The notes under the pieces are model-generated. The model was given only the letters and a program-made list of their open reading frames with translations. It had not been told where the DNA came from and did not search any database. This document shows positions 29,004 to 37,891 of a DNA stretch of 64,000 nt, one piece after another. Positions within the stretch are counted from its first letter, which is position 1, and each line of letters starts with the position of its first letter. This stretch comes from Paenirhodobacter ferrireducens (GTDB lineage: Bacteria; Pseudomonadota; Alphaproteobacteria; Rhodobacterales; Rhodobacteraceae), in assembly GCF_004022265.1 (NCBI RefSeq), contig NZ_SAVB01000011.1, forward strand, positions 62,001 to 126,000, read 5' to 3'. Both the position numbers and the translations under genes were made by a program.

Positions 29004-29211
29004 ATGGCCAACGGCACTGTCGGAACCGATACACTCACCGGCTCGGCCAATAGCGAGACGATTCACGGGTGTGGGGGGCAACGGCCTCATGGCCGGTAGC
29101 AACCTGACTTGCGGCGGCGCCGGTATGCCTGCCTCGTTGATGCCGTGGGCAATGCTCCTTTGTGCGGCCAGCGCGGCAGAGATGATCTGGAACTTGGAAT
29201 GTTCAGTTTAG
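29004..29211 (+). pseudogene. Decayed, frameshifted RTX gene fragment
   Basis: An ATG with a GGGAGCC site opens MANGTVGTDTLTGSANSETIHG, a typical RTX start. A frame change in a G-run near 29070 is needed to continue into VGGNGLMAGS, and a further frame holds [16 protein letters not shown], which reads as a corrupted nonapeptide (NDTLYGG-like). Stops occur in all three frames before the intact RTX gene at 29228. This looks like the 5' remnant of a third RTX gene or of a longer ancestor of the next one. Confidence 0.6.
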
Positions 29212-29227
29212 GGTTTGGGAGATCCAC

Positions 29228-31597
29228 ATGGCGAACATTTATGGCGGCCTTGGGAACGATTCCCTCAACGGGACTACCGGCAGCGATTCGATTTTCGCCT
29301 ATGGCGGCGACGACACGGTCACCGGCGGCCTCGGCAACGATGTGATCGTCGGCGGCCTCGGCAACGACCGACTGTTTGGGGAGGACGGCAACGATTCGAT
29401 TTGGGGTGAGGCTGGCAACGACACGATCGTCGGCGGCCTCGGCGATGACGCGCTGTTCGGGCAGGACGGCAACGATTCGATTTGGGGTGCAGTCGGCAAC
29501 GATTCCATCATCGGCGGCCTCGGCGATGACGGGCTGTTTGGGGGGGACGGCAGCGATTCGATTTGGGGTGAAGCCGGCAATGATACGATCGGCGGCGGCG
29601 CCGGCAACGATTCCATCTATGGTGGGATCGGAAATGATTCCATCGACGGTAACGACGGCAATGATTCCATCGACGGGGGCGACGGCAGTGATTCGCTCCT
29701 CGGCGGAACCGGGGATGACACGATCTGGGGCGACGGCAACGATGCCCTCATGGTTGGGGATGACACCATCGACGGCGGGCTCGGGAACGATGTTCTGCGC
29801 GGTGGCGCCGGGAATGACTCCATCTTGGGCGGCGACGGCAACGATTCGATTGCCGGCAATCTCGGAAATGACACGATCTACGGTGGTCTCGGCGACGATT
29901 TGATCGACGGCGGCGATGTCTCTGACCCGATCAGCGACGATCTGGTCTATGGCGGCGACGGCAATGACACGATCTGGGGCTCTGCCGGCAATGATACGCT
30001 CAGCGGGGATGCCGGCAATGACACGATTACGGGCGGCAGCGGCAACGACACGATCTACGGCGGGACCGGCGATGATAATATCGACGGTGGCGATAACACC
30101 AACCCGCTGGGCGATGACCTCGTCTATGGCGGCGATGGCAACGACACGATCTGGGGCACGGCCGGTTTCGATACTCTCTACGGCGACGCTGGCAATGATG
30201 TGCTCGATGGCGGCGATGATGCGGATTCGCTGCAAGGCGGTATCGGCGCGGATACGCTCTATGGCGGCGCCGGCAATGACACGCTCTGGGCCGGGACGGG
30301 CGACGGGGTCACCGACACCGCCGGGAACTCCCTCGATGGCGGCGACGGCAATGATTCCCTTGTCGGCGAGGCCGGCAATGACACGCTCTGGGGCGGGACC
30401 GGCGACGACACCCTCCTGGGCGGGAGCGGCGACGACAATCTCTTCGGTGAAGCCGGGGCGGACTCGCTGGACGGCGGCGATGGCAATGACACCGTGTGGG
30501 GCGGCGATGGCGCCGGCGGGCCTGACGGGAACGATACGCTCTCTGGTGGTGCCGGCGATGACATCATTCTTGGCGAAGGCGGCAACGACGTGCTGTCCGG
30601 TGACGCGGGCAACGACACGCTCTGGGGGGATGACGGCAACGACACGCTGACCGGCGGAACCGGCGACGACTACTTCGTCTGGGATGGCGCCAGCGATGAT
30701 GTCATCACCGATTTCGGTACCGACAGCGGCGGACCCTACACCGATGGCAACCAGTCGAACAACGACTTCGTCGATCTGAGCGGCATCTTCAACGATGCGA
30801 CGCTTGCGGCCTACAACGCGGCGAACGGCACGAATTTCGTCCAGCCGATCATGGCGATGAACCACGATCTGGCCGATGGCGTCATCAGCTTCAACGGCAC
30901 CGACATGAGCGGGCCGACGCTGACCATGACCGGCATCACCGGCGGGCTGACCTGGGATCAGACCAATGTCGTCTGCTTCGCCTCGGGCACGCGGATCATG
31001 ACACCGGACGGCGAGGTGATGATCGAAGATCTTCATGCGGGCGATGTGGTCATGACGGTCGACAACGGCGCCCAGGAGATCCGCTGGATCGGGTCGCGCC
31101 ACATCGATGCCGAGCGCCTTGCTGCCGAGCCGACACTTCGGCCGATCCGCATCCGCAAGGGCGCGCTCGGCGGCGGGCTGCCTGAGAGTGATCTTCTGGT
31201 CTCGCCGCAGCACCGCGTGCTGATCCGCTCGAAAGTGGCGAAGCGCATGTTCGGCGAAAGCGAAGTCCTTGCGGCCGCCAAGCAATTGCTGACGATCGAC
31301 GGGGTCGAGGTGGCGCATGATGTGACTGAGGTGACCTATTGGCACTTCCTGTGCAGCCGGCACGAGGTGGTCTTTTCCAACGGCGCCATGACGGAGTCGC
31401 TTTACACCGGGGCGCAGGCGCTCAAGTCGTTCCCGTTTGAGGTCATCGAAGAGATCTTCTCGATCTTTCCCGAACTGAAGACCTGGGAGGAGGAAGCGTG
31501 CCCGGACGGCGCCCGCATTCTGTTGAGAGGGCGCGAGGCACGCAGCCTTGCAGAGCGCATCGCGAAGAACAACAAGTCGCTTCTTGAGGCCGCATGA
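29228..31597 (+). CDS. RTX-repeat protein with C-terminal Hint domain (copy 2)
   Basis: 789 residues with the same architecture as the gene at 5442: RTX nonapeptides (about residues 5-500), a linker, then a Hint_2 domain from Cys583 (VVC-F) with [10 protein letters not shown] and a VTYWHFL...VVFSNG block. The N-terminal repeats differ from copy 1, the middle (30110-30998) appears base-identical, and the Hint domain and tail diverge again ([16 protein letters not shown] against [16 protein letters not shown]). Type I secretion and calcium binding are expected from the family; no secretion genes are present. The start is the ATG after a GGGTTTGGGAG stretch. Confidence 0.85.
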   Translation: MANIYGGLGNDSLNGTTGSDSIFAYGGDDTVTGGLGNDVIVGGLGNDRLFGEDGNDSIWGEAGNDTIVGGLGDDALFGQDGNDSIWGAVGNDSIIGGLGDDGLFGGDGSDSIWGEAGNDTIGGGAGNDSIYGGIGNDSIDGNDGNDSIDGGDGSDSLLGGTGDDTIWGDGNDALMVGDDTIDGGLGNDVLRGGAGNDSILGGDGNDSIAGNLGNDTIYGGLGDDLIDGGDVSDPISDDLVYGGDGNDTIWGSAGNDTLSGDAGNDTITGGSGNDTIYGGTGDDNIDGGDNTNPLGDDLVYGGDGNDTIWGTAGFDTLYGDAGNDVLDGGDDADSLQGGIGADTLYGGAGNDTLWAGTGDGVTDTAGNSLDGGDGNDSLVGEAGNDTLWGGTGDDTLLGGSGDDNLFGEAGADSLDGGDGNDTVWGGDGAGGPDGNDTLSGGAGDDIILGEGGNDVLSGDAGNDTLWGDDGNDTLTGGTGDDYFVWDGASDDVITDFGTDSGGPYTDGNQSNNDFVDLSGIFNDATLAAYNAANGTNFVQPIMAMNHDLADGVISFNGTDMSGPTLTMTGITGGLTWDQTNVVCFASGTRIMTPDGEVMIEDLHAGDVVMTVDNGAQEIRWIGSRHIDAERLAAEPTLRPIRIRKGALGGGLPESDLLVSPQHRVLIRSKVAKRMFGESEVLAAAKQLLTIDGVEVAHDVTEVTYWHFLCSRHEVVFSNGAMTESLYTGAQALKSFPFEVIEEIFSIFPELKTWEEEACPDGARILLRGREARSLAERIAKNNKSLLEAA
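30110..30998 (+). repeat. 889-bp direct repeat, copy 2
   Basis: Partner of 6456-7344 in the same orientation. The two copies flank 23.65 kb, including the DUF6065 and Hint-only genes, the sulfur operon, the galactose operon and gbpR. The absence of visible differences implies recent duplication or gene conversion. Confidence 0.9.
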
Positions 31598-31700
31598 CAG
31601 CAACGTGGGGTCCAAGACGCTTCTGGTGCCGAAGGGCAGGGGACAGGCCGGCGCCTGACAGGCAACGTTTCGCCGCGCTCGGCCGCGCGACCGCTCCGGT

Positions 31701-33323
31701 ATGAGCCGGTTTCCCACCATAGCGATCAGGACAACGCCGGCAGATCTGTCGGCTGCGATGGTATTCGGCGAGCGCAATTCCGGCACCAACCACGCAATGG
31801 AGCTGGTCCGGCGAAACTTTCCGGCGTTTGCCGACAGCCCGGGGGACAGGATCGGCCCTTTCGGCTTTCGCTACGGTTGGAAACACGCCTTCCCGCAGAT
31901 GCTGGCCGCGCCGGTCACCACCCTCGCAATCGGGGTGTTCCGTGAGCCCGAGGCCTGGCTGCGCAGCATGCACCGGCGGCCGTGGCATGCGGACCCGCAG
32001 CTTCGCATCCTGCCCTTTCAGGCGTTCCTGCGCGCGCAATGGGTATCCCGGGCAGATGAGCTGAATTTCGGTCTCGGCGAAGACGACCCGGCCCTGGGGG
32101 CCGAGATGCAATGGGACCGCCATCCGCTGACCGGAGAGAGGTTCGCCAATATCTGCGCCCTGCGCACCGCCAAAAATGCCGGTTTCCTGTCTTTGCCGCA
32201 CCGATTCGGCAATTGTATTCTGGTCAGGCATGAAGACGTGGCAGATGACCCGGAAGGGTTCATTCAGGCTATTTCTGAATGGTATGGTGTCCTGAAGGTG
32301 CCGGATTTCGAACCCGTTCCCCTGCGCCGCGGGCGCCAGAGCGAAGGGCTGTTCGCGGCGGGGGAATATGAGCCGCTAGATGCAGCGGATCGCGACTTTT
32401 TGTGGGGCCAGCTTGACCCTCAACAGGAAGCGACCTTGGGCTATCATCGCAAGGACGTGGCTCAGGGGACCGGACCCTTGCAACGTCGCGACAACCAACC
32501 GGCAAGACCCGCGAAGGCATCGGCGCAAGCCTCCGGTCTCACCCAAGCTGTGACATCCCAATTGCGATCACTGGCTGAGCGGGAGCCATCGATCCGGTCT
32601 CTGAGCCAGGCCTACAGGCTATTGGCGAAATGGCGCGCGCACTTGATCGAAAACACGCTGGTTCGGCGGCAGGGCACCGTGGTCGGGAGCGGTCCTTTCG
32701 CCGGAATGGAATACGGTATTGCCGCGACCGAAGGGGCGCGCGTCGCACGCCTGCTGGGCTGCTACGAGGCCTCTTTGGCGCCGATCATCAAAACCATCGT
32801 CGCGCGCGCCTATGATCTGGTGATCGATATTGGCTGTGCCGAAGGCTATTATGCCGTCGGTCTGGCCCGGAGGCTGCCCGGGGCGAAAGTGATCGCACGC
32901 GATGCCAGTCCGGCCGCGCGCGAGGCTTGCGCGGCGCTTGCTCGGCGCAACGGCGTGTTCGACCGCATCGAGATCGGTGGCGAATGGGGGCATGAGCATT
33001 TCGACATCTGCCAGAATGCCAGAAGCGTCGTTATTTGCGACATTGAGGGGGCCGAGGACGGCTTGCTGGACCCGTCCCGGGCGGTGGGTCTGCGTGACGC
33101 CGATATCCTTGTCGAGGTCCATGACTGCGATCGTCCCGGACTGTCGGATGCGATCGCCACGCGGTTTGCGTCCACCCATCGGGTGACGAAGCTTGCTCGG
33201 CGCATTGAAGCCGGCGTGCTGCCCGACTGGATGGAAGAACTCAGCGACCTCGATCGCCTGACCGCACTTTGGGAGTGGCGCAAAGGACCAACTCCCTGGC
33301 TATGGATGGAACACATTGAGTAA
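31701..33323 (+). CDS. Fusion protein: sulfotransferase-like domain plus SAM methyltransferase-like domain
   Basis: 540 residues. The N-terminal half has FGERNSGTNHAMELV at residues 22-36, a phosphosulfate/P-loop-like motif of sulfotransferase-type proteins, and a RHEDVADDPEGF segment usual in that fold. The C-terminal half has a class I methyltransferase motif around residues 371-382 (YDLVIDIGCAEG), followed by a PGAKVIARDAS acidic-loop strand and an ICDIEGAEDGLLDP segment. A low-complexity linker (QPARPAKASAQASG) joins them. It overlaps the glycosyltransferase gene by 8 bases, so both probably modify a surface glycan or glycoprotein. Codon use is visibly less GC-biased than in the catabolic operons, suggesting transfer. 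Confidence 0.7.
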   Translation: MSRFPTIAIRTTPADLSAAMVFGERNSGTNHAMELVRRNFPAFADSPGDRIGPFGFRYGWKHAFPQMLAAPVTTLAIGVFREPEAWLRSMHRRPWHADPQLRILPFQAFLRAQWVSRADELNFGLGEDDPALGAEMQWDRHPLTGERFANICALRTAKNAGFLSLPHRFGNCILVRHEDVADDPEGFIQAISEWYGVLKVPDFEPVPLRRGRQSEGLFAAGEYEPLDAADRDFLWGQLDPQQEATLGYHRKDVAQGTGPLQRRDNQPARPAKASAQASGLTQAVTSQLRSLAEREPSIRSLSQAYRLLAKWRAHLIENTLVRRQGTVVGSGPFAGMEYGIAATEGARVARLLGCYEASLAPIIKTIVARAYDLVIDIGCAEGYYAVGLARRLPGAKVIARDASPAAREACAALARRNGVFDRIEIGGEWGHEHFDICQNARSVVICDIEGAEDGLLDPSRAVGLRDADILVEVHDCDRPGLSDAIATRFASTHRVTKLARRIEAGVLPDWMEELSDLDRLTALWEWRKGPTPWLWMEHIE

Positions 33324-34968
33324 GGCCAGCCGAAACGCCGCCATTTGGTATGCTAGCGATGGCTATGATCCCGGCACGAACGGGGTCAACGGACGCCGCA
33401 TGGTGGGCGAGTCATTCCTCAAGGGCTTCTTCCGCCATGCCGATGTGGATGAATTTGTATCCCTGACACAGGGGCACAGCGGCAGAAAAGACTTTGCCCT
33501 GGTCAAGGATCGGTATGCTCCCACGAAGCCTCACCGCGCCGTATTTCACGGCCAGACTCCCCAAATCGCACCGGTCGGAACCCTGTATTTTCCTGCTCCG
33601 AACTTTTCCGACCTTTGTTGGCAGCGCCAAGCGTTCGGGATGAATCGCTATTCGATCTGCGGGCTCACGCACACCACCGCGACGCAGATGGTCATGCGCG
33701 GTTTTTTCGATCTCCGGGCGGGACCGCAGGCCGAGTGGGACGGCGTGATCTGCACATCGCGCGCGGTCCGTGCCGCGACGGTTCGCAACATTGAGATCGC
33801 CGAGGCTTTCTTGCGCAACCGCTTTGGCAGCGTTCCGCCCCGCCCGCAACTGCCGGTCATTCCACTTGGCATCAACAGCGACGATTTCACTGCTGACGCG
33901 CAGGCCAGGGCGAGCCTGCGCGAACAGATGAAATGGGATGAAGACGATATCGCGGTGGTCACGATCGCGCGGCTGCTGCCTTACGGCAAGTTCGATCCCG
34001 GCCCCCTGTTCATCGCGCTGCAAAAGGCACAGGAGCAGCTGGGAAAGGAAAAACGGCTGCATTTCATCGCCTGTGGCATCTTCGGTGACAGCCACAGCGA
34101 GACGGTCTTCAACAATTGTGCGCAAAACCTGATGCCGTCGGTCACCTTCCATCATCTGCCCGGTGACGACCCGGTCTGCCGCAAGCAGACGCTGTCGGCC
34201 GGGGATATTTTCGCCTTTTCGATCGACAACATTCAAGAGACCTTTGGTCTCTCGCCGATCGAGGCAATGGCCGCGGGACTGCCGGTGGTGGCCTCGGACT
34301 GGGATGGGATGCGCGACACCGTTTCACCCGATGTTGGCATCAGGGTTCCGACCCGCAGTGTCGGAGCCGACGCCAGCCAGCCAGAGGCGGCAGGCTACCT
34401 GTCTGGCGAGTTTTCCTATGCGCAATATGGCAACCGGCTCTCCATGCTGACCCAGATCGACCTGCGCCAGATGACCGAGGCTTTCGTTGCGCTGGCACGC
34501 GACGCGCAAATGCGTCGGCGCATGGGCGCTGCCGGAATGCGTCGCGTCAAAAACGAGTACGATTGGAGCGTGATTGTCCCGAAGCTTCAGGACTTCTGGG
34601 AAGAGCTGAATTCCATTCGCCTGATCTCGGGCAATCCCGAAGGCAGAGGCTCACACCATAATCCCGTCGGTACGGCGCCAATGGATATCTTCGGAAACTA
34701 TCCGACGGTGCTCGCAAACCGTTCGGATGACAGGATGGTTGCCGTTGGCGATGCCGCCCGTCTCAAACTGATTTTTGAAGTGCGCCGCTATGACAGGTTG
34801 GGCTGGCCCGCTGAGAAAATGTCAACGCTGGAAGGAGCACTGGCGGCGCTGATCGCACGTGGCGCATCAGGCGGCACGATAGATGAACTGGCGGCCGATC
34901 TCGGCTGGAACAAACTCACGGTCGAGCGTTGCACGCTGTTTCTGCAGAAATATGGATTGGCGGAATAA
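33316..34968 (+). CDS. Glycosyltransferase (GT4-like) with extra C-terminal domain
   Basis: 550 residues. A GT-B glycosyltransferase pattern is visible: PVIPLGINSDDF near residue 185, VVTIARLLPYGKFD near 213 and the nucleotide-sugar-binding EX7E motif in ETFGLSPIEAMAAGLPVV near 308. Beyond about residue 420 lies an additional ~130-residue domain ending in a winged-helix-like stretch (TIDELAADLGWNKLTVERCTLFLQKYG), unusual for this family. It overlaps the upstream fusion gene. It probably builds a cell-surface glycan; acceptor and sugar are unknown. Confidence 0.78.
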   Translation: MSKASRNAAIWYASDGYDPGTNGVNGRRMVGESFLKGFFRHADVDEFVSLTQGHSGRKDFALVKDRYAPTKPHRAVFHGQTPQIAPVGTLYFPAPNFSDLCWQRQAFGMNRYSICGLTHTTATQMVMRGFFDLRAGPQAEWDGVICTSRAVRAATVRNIEIAEAFLRNRFGSVPPRPQLPVIPLGINSDDFTADAQARASLREQMKWDEDDIAVVTIARLLPYGKFDPGPLFIALQKAQEQLGKEKRLHFIACGIFGDSHSETVFNNCAQNLMPSVTFHHLPGDDPVCRKQTLSAGDIFAFSIDNIQETFGLSPIEAMAAGLPVVASDWDGMRDTVSPDVGIRVPTRSVGADASQPEAAGYLSGEFSYAQYGNRLSMLTQIDLRQMTEAFVALARDAQMRRRMGAAGMRRVKNEYDWSVIVPKLQDFWEELNSIRLISGNPEGRGSHHNPVGTAPMDIFGNYPTVLANRSDDRMVAVGDAARLKLIFEVRRYDRLGWPAEKMSTLEGALAALIARGASGGTIDELAADLGWNKLTVERCTLFLQKYGLAE

Positions 34969-35368
34969 AGGCTGCAGGCACGACTGATCTGGGGCGGTCA
35001 CCTCATCAATTCCGCCAGCATTCCGACGGTCAACGGGCCGGCTCCGGGCCTGGGTGACGGATCACGACCGCATGCGCCGGCTGGTCGAAATCCATCAGCG
35101 AATTGAAATTCAATGATCTTGTTCAGGTTCGGCCACGGCGATGTCCAGGAAATGGTTGTCGGGTGGGCAAGAAACGGGCCCGAATGGTCATCATTTCAGT
35201 GGTCGGACAGCCAGATCAGCCCAAAGGCATCGTGATCCGTATAAGCAAGAAAGTGTATTTTTGCGATGCACACAAGAAAATCTTGTGGAACCCCACAACC
35301 CATTGAAAAAATGGACATCGGCAAGGGCTGATCTAGTGGGTCATTTTATGTAGGGCAGGGCGCCTAGA
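34969..35368. other. Non-coding stretch before the prophage
   Basis: About 400 bases of lower GC content. A 67-codon frame at 35103-35306 (VIISVVGQPDQPKG..., VYFCDAHKKILWN) has no clear ribosome-binding site and no recognisable family, so I do not call it a gene. The right edge runs into the left attachment sequence. Confidence 0.35.
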
Positions 35369-35382
35369 CACAAGACGCATAA
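35369..35382 (+). repeat. attL: Left attachment site (XerC-arm-like)
   Basis: CACAAGACGCATAA matches 41423-41436 (CACAAGGCGCATAA) with one difference. The last 11 bases resemble the XerC arm of dif (GGTGCGCATAA in E. coli). The following bases (TCTGCGCGCAAATTT) do not resemble a XerD arm, as expected for the phage side of a XerC-mediated junction. Confidence 0.7.
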
Positions 35383-35405
35383 TCTGCGCGCAAATTTGCA
35401 CAACT

Positions 35406-35771
35406 CTACCTCCGGTTGCACCACGGCACGAACGCACGACCCGTGCCGCCGCCCTTCTTAGGGTCCGGGCGGCGCTTACAGGTCTCAGGCTTGGGGGGAG
35501 ACATATCGAGCGCGCGCGGCTCTTCACGCCGCGACGGCACCACGCGCTGAACTGCGGCGGGAGCCGCCGAGCGTGTGGCCTCCTGTTCATCCGCCAGCCG
35601 CGCAATCGACAGCGCGCGCCGCCGAGGAAGAGACGAAACAACCACATCGGGCAGTGTATCAGCAAGCACCCGATGTGCGCGCGCGACACGAAAGGTCGAG
35701 CGCGCGGAACCGTCGTTGCGGTCCCGCGTCAGATCGCGGGCCAGCCGCTCGCGAGGATTGCGCCGTCTCAT
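35406..35771 (-). CDS. Small basic phage protein (VP5-like, possible ssDNA-binding)
   Basis: 121 residues, very rich in Arg and Pro (MRRRNPRERLARDL...), with no enzyme motif. Position directly after the replication gene and strong positive charge fit the small DNA-binding proteins of microviruses. Its start overlaps the Rep stop (ATGA). Assignment rests on location and composition only. Confidence 0.6.
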   Translation of the reverse strand: MRRRNPRERLARDLTRDRNDGSARSTFRVARAHRVLADTLPDVVVSSLPRRRALSIARLADEQEATRSAAPAAVQRVVPSRREEPRALDMSPPKPETCKRRPDPKKGGGTGRAFVPWCNRR

Positions 35772-36751
35772 ATCTTACCCTCCAAGTCACTGAGCCGAAT
35801 AATACCATCAGGAGCATCTTGGAGCAACCGCTCCACAAAATCTAGTTGTCTCAGGCGATCGCCGCGCATCATATCGGCCTTCTGCTCAGAAATACGCTGC
35901 GAAAATTCCTCATCCGCGGCGCGTTGCTCCTCCAGCGGCAACGCCTCGCGCCAGTCGCGCTCACGCTGCAACGCCTGTTTCTCAAACGACCGCCCGACCC
36001 ACTCGGACATTTTAGGAAGATCATCGGGGCTCGTGGTAATCGCGTTGAGATAATCCCGGCGCGTCGCGCCGGTCATCAGATAAGGCTTGTCGCGGCTACC
36101 GCCCGGGGGAAGATATTCGAACGACGAGGGCAGAACGCCCAACTCCCGCGCCCTGGCGGCCTTGCGTGCAAACCACTCGGCGCCAAGCGCCGGCTTCTTC
36201 GAAAGCGAGAACCACGCATTGTTCTTGTCCTCCTGAAGCAGATATTTGCACACGTACCGCGCGGATTTTTCAGAGGCGGACCAATCCACCTTAATGTGGC
36301 CATGAGGCCACTCGCGAATGTGAACCATTCGCTTTTGCGGTATCTCGCGACAGAAGGGACCATCATAAGAACCGTAAACGGGGACCGGCCCGCGATCCCC
36401 GAGCGGTTCAAGATGCTGGAAAAACAGGATCGCATGAAAATGCGCTCTGTCCCGAAGTTCACCATATTCACCAGAGACGAGATACCTAACTTTGTGACCC
36501 GCCCGGCGAAGCAACTTCATAAAAAGCTGGAAATGACGCGGATACAGCACTTTATCCGCGAGATCATCACGCGGCGCATAGGTCAAGCTCACCGTCGCAC
36601 AAATCTGCGACACCGACGCTTCGGCCATACAGCGCGCCACGTAGTCATTCACCCGATTTTGCCTGCACCGCCAGCATTGGCGGCAGGCCACGGGTTGTTG
36701 CTCCCATTTCGGCCCGCGTTGAACCCAAACATAGTTCGGAGAAATACACAT
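35768..36751 (-). CDS. Microvirus replication initiation protein (HUH endonuclease)
   Basis: 327 residues. N-terminal cysteine cluster (CRQCWRCR, residues 23-30), then the HUH motif His104-Phe-His106 within GEYGELRDRAHFHAILF, and a catalytic tyrosine motif YVCKY at residues 166-170. This order is diagnostic for Gokushovirinae-like VP4/Rep, which nicks the replicative form to start rolling-circle replication and single-strand synthesis. The start has only a weak GGGA site. The gene lies downstream of a hairpin-rich region that probably contains the origin. Confidence 0.92.
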   Translation of the reverse strand: MCISPNYVWVQRGPKWEQQPVACRQCWRCRQNRVNDYVARCMAEASVSQICATVSLTYAPRDDLADKVLYPRHFQLFMKLLRRAGHKVRYLVSGEYGELRDRAHFHAILFFQHLEPLGDRGPVPVYGSYDGPFCREIPQKRMVHIREWPHGHIKVDWSASEKSARYVCKYLLQEDKNNAWFSLSKKPALGAEWFARKAARARELGVLPSSFEYLPPGGSRDKPYLMTGATRRDYLNAITTSPDDLPKMSEWVGRSFEKQALQRERDWREALPLEEQRAADEEFSQRISEQKADMMRGDRLRQLDFVERLLQDAPDGIIRLSDLEGKI

Positions 36752-37195
36752 TTTCGGTCCCGTTCTTGGCGTGTCACTAAAAGGGTATGTGCATCAAGTA
36801 AGCATACCCCGCCCCGCGCCTCTCTGATCGAGAGGCGCGGGGCTGCATGGGGGCGCATCGCTAGCGCTGACGGTTCCTGCAAGCAGGAAAAAACCATTTC
36901 CCATGCGGATTTAGGGGTCTGGAAGACCCCACCCCCTTGCGACTGCGCCCCCGCCCGTGCGGGGGCTGTCGCTAAAAAAGAGCGCAAAAGGCCCAGCGTA
37001 GCGCGCTTAACAGACCGGAGAAGCCGGGCTAACTACGACACAGGCCTACGCTCAAATGGATAAGACAGGACTGCGCAAACGCGGGGCGGCTTCCGCCCCG
37101 CTTCTTTATTTGCGCAGATCACAGAACAGCCGTAGCGGCTCCGCCGCTGCAAAATGCAACGACAGCACATAGAAGAGCCCTCGGCTTGAAGCAGG
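36752..37195. promoter_or_regulatory. Hairpin-rich prophage intergenic region, candidate origin/packaging region
   Basis: 444 bases with no gene and four strong inverted repeats: 36811-36843 (14-bp arms, 5-base loop), 36914-36930 (7-bp arms), 36947-36966 (8-bp arms) and 37081-37101 (9-bp arms followed by TTCTTTATTT). It separates the structural/lysis genes from rep. Single-stranded origins and packaging signals of such phages are typically stem-loops; one of these may also be a terminator. Confidence 0.55.
37081..37101 (+). terminator. Intrinsic terminator-like hairpin in the prophage
   Basis: Perfect 9-bp arms (GCGGGGCGG/CCGCCCCGC) with a 3-base loop, followed on the plus strand by a T-rich tail. 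It lies after the endolysin gene as read on the minus strand, where the tail is weaker (GTTTG), so it may work in both directions. Confidence 0.5.
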
Positions 37196-37891
37196 CTACC
37201 GATACCGGGCAAGAATGGCCCGGGGTGTCAAATGCACCATGGGACCGGCCTCGATTTCACGAGTCCGTCGCCGATAGTCGGTGATTTCCCAATGGGCAGG
37301 GTCCCAAGAGAAGCGATCGCCGGGGCCGTCATTGCCGCCCCATGTCAAGCTCAGCTTCTCGGCCTTCTTCAGCGGCGCGTTGACGCGATCAAGCGCCAGA
37401 CGGCCCAACACGCCGAGGAACTGCCATTCCTGCGGCGTGAGTTGCCAATGGTAAACCCCGTGGACGATATCGACGGCCTCACCGATGCAATGCGCAGAGC
37501 GCGGCCACGGCGCCTTAGAAGCACCGTCACGCACCGCCTTCACCTGTTGCTCGCGCGTCCGAAAGGCGCTGTGCACATAGAGCGGCACGCCGCGCTTGCG
37601 CGCGAGTTCAACGAAGGCAGCGGCCCACCGCATCAGACGCGGGTCACAATGCTGCCAATCGGCCCGGCCATATTGCCGCAACGCGGCATCCGTGAGGATG
37701 AAGCCGGGAGCCTTCAGACGTTCCGGAGCGGCCCAAGTAGGACCGTCCTGAGGATCATCAAGAAAGCGCAGGTAGGCCTGCGCAGGATCGGGATTTTCGC
37801 GCTTGGCAGACCGGAAAAGGTCTTGGGGCGTCCGAAGACGCCCCCCGACATACTCTTGCCACCAGCGCGTGAGCACTTGGCCGGGCCTCAT
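37196..37891 (-). CDS. M15-family peptidase, phage endolysin
   Basis: 231 residues. The C-terminal two thirds match M15 (VanY/L-Ala-D-Glu peptidase) endolysins: VHSAFRTREQQVKAVRDG, the zinc-site motif SAHCIGEAVDI with His134 and Asp141, and the third ligand His200 in DPAHWEI. It should cleave peptide cross-links in the cell wall for lysis. Classical microviruses such as phiX174 lyse cells with a small MraY inhibitor instead; an M15 enzyme is a trait of some temperate and alphaproteobacterial microviruses. It overlaps the upstream gene by 4 bases. Confidence 0.88.
   Translation of the reverse strand: MRPGQVLTRWWQEYVGGRLRTPQDLFRSAKRENPDPAQAYLRFLDDPQDGPTWAAPERLKAPGFILTDAALRQYGRADWQHCDPRLMRWAAAFVELARKRGVPLYVHSAFRTREQQVKAVRDGASKAPWPRSAHCIGEAVDIVHGVYHWQLTPQEWQFLGVLGRLALDRVNAPLKKAEKLSLTWGGNDGPGDRFSWDPAHWEITDYRRRTREIEAGPMVHLTPRAILARYR

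Noticed and set aside
29087-31789. Minus-strand open frame (900 codons) opposite the second RTX gene
   Set aside because: Same shadow effect; its valine/isoleucine/alanine repeats are the complement of GGxGND codons.
35103-35306. 67-codon plus-strand frame before the prophage
   Set aside because: No ribosome-binding site or family resemblance; possibly real but not supportable from sequence alone.
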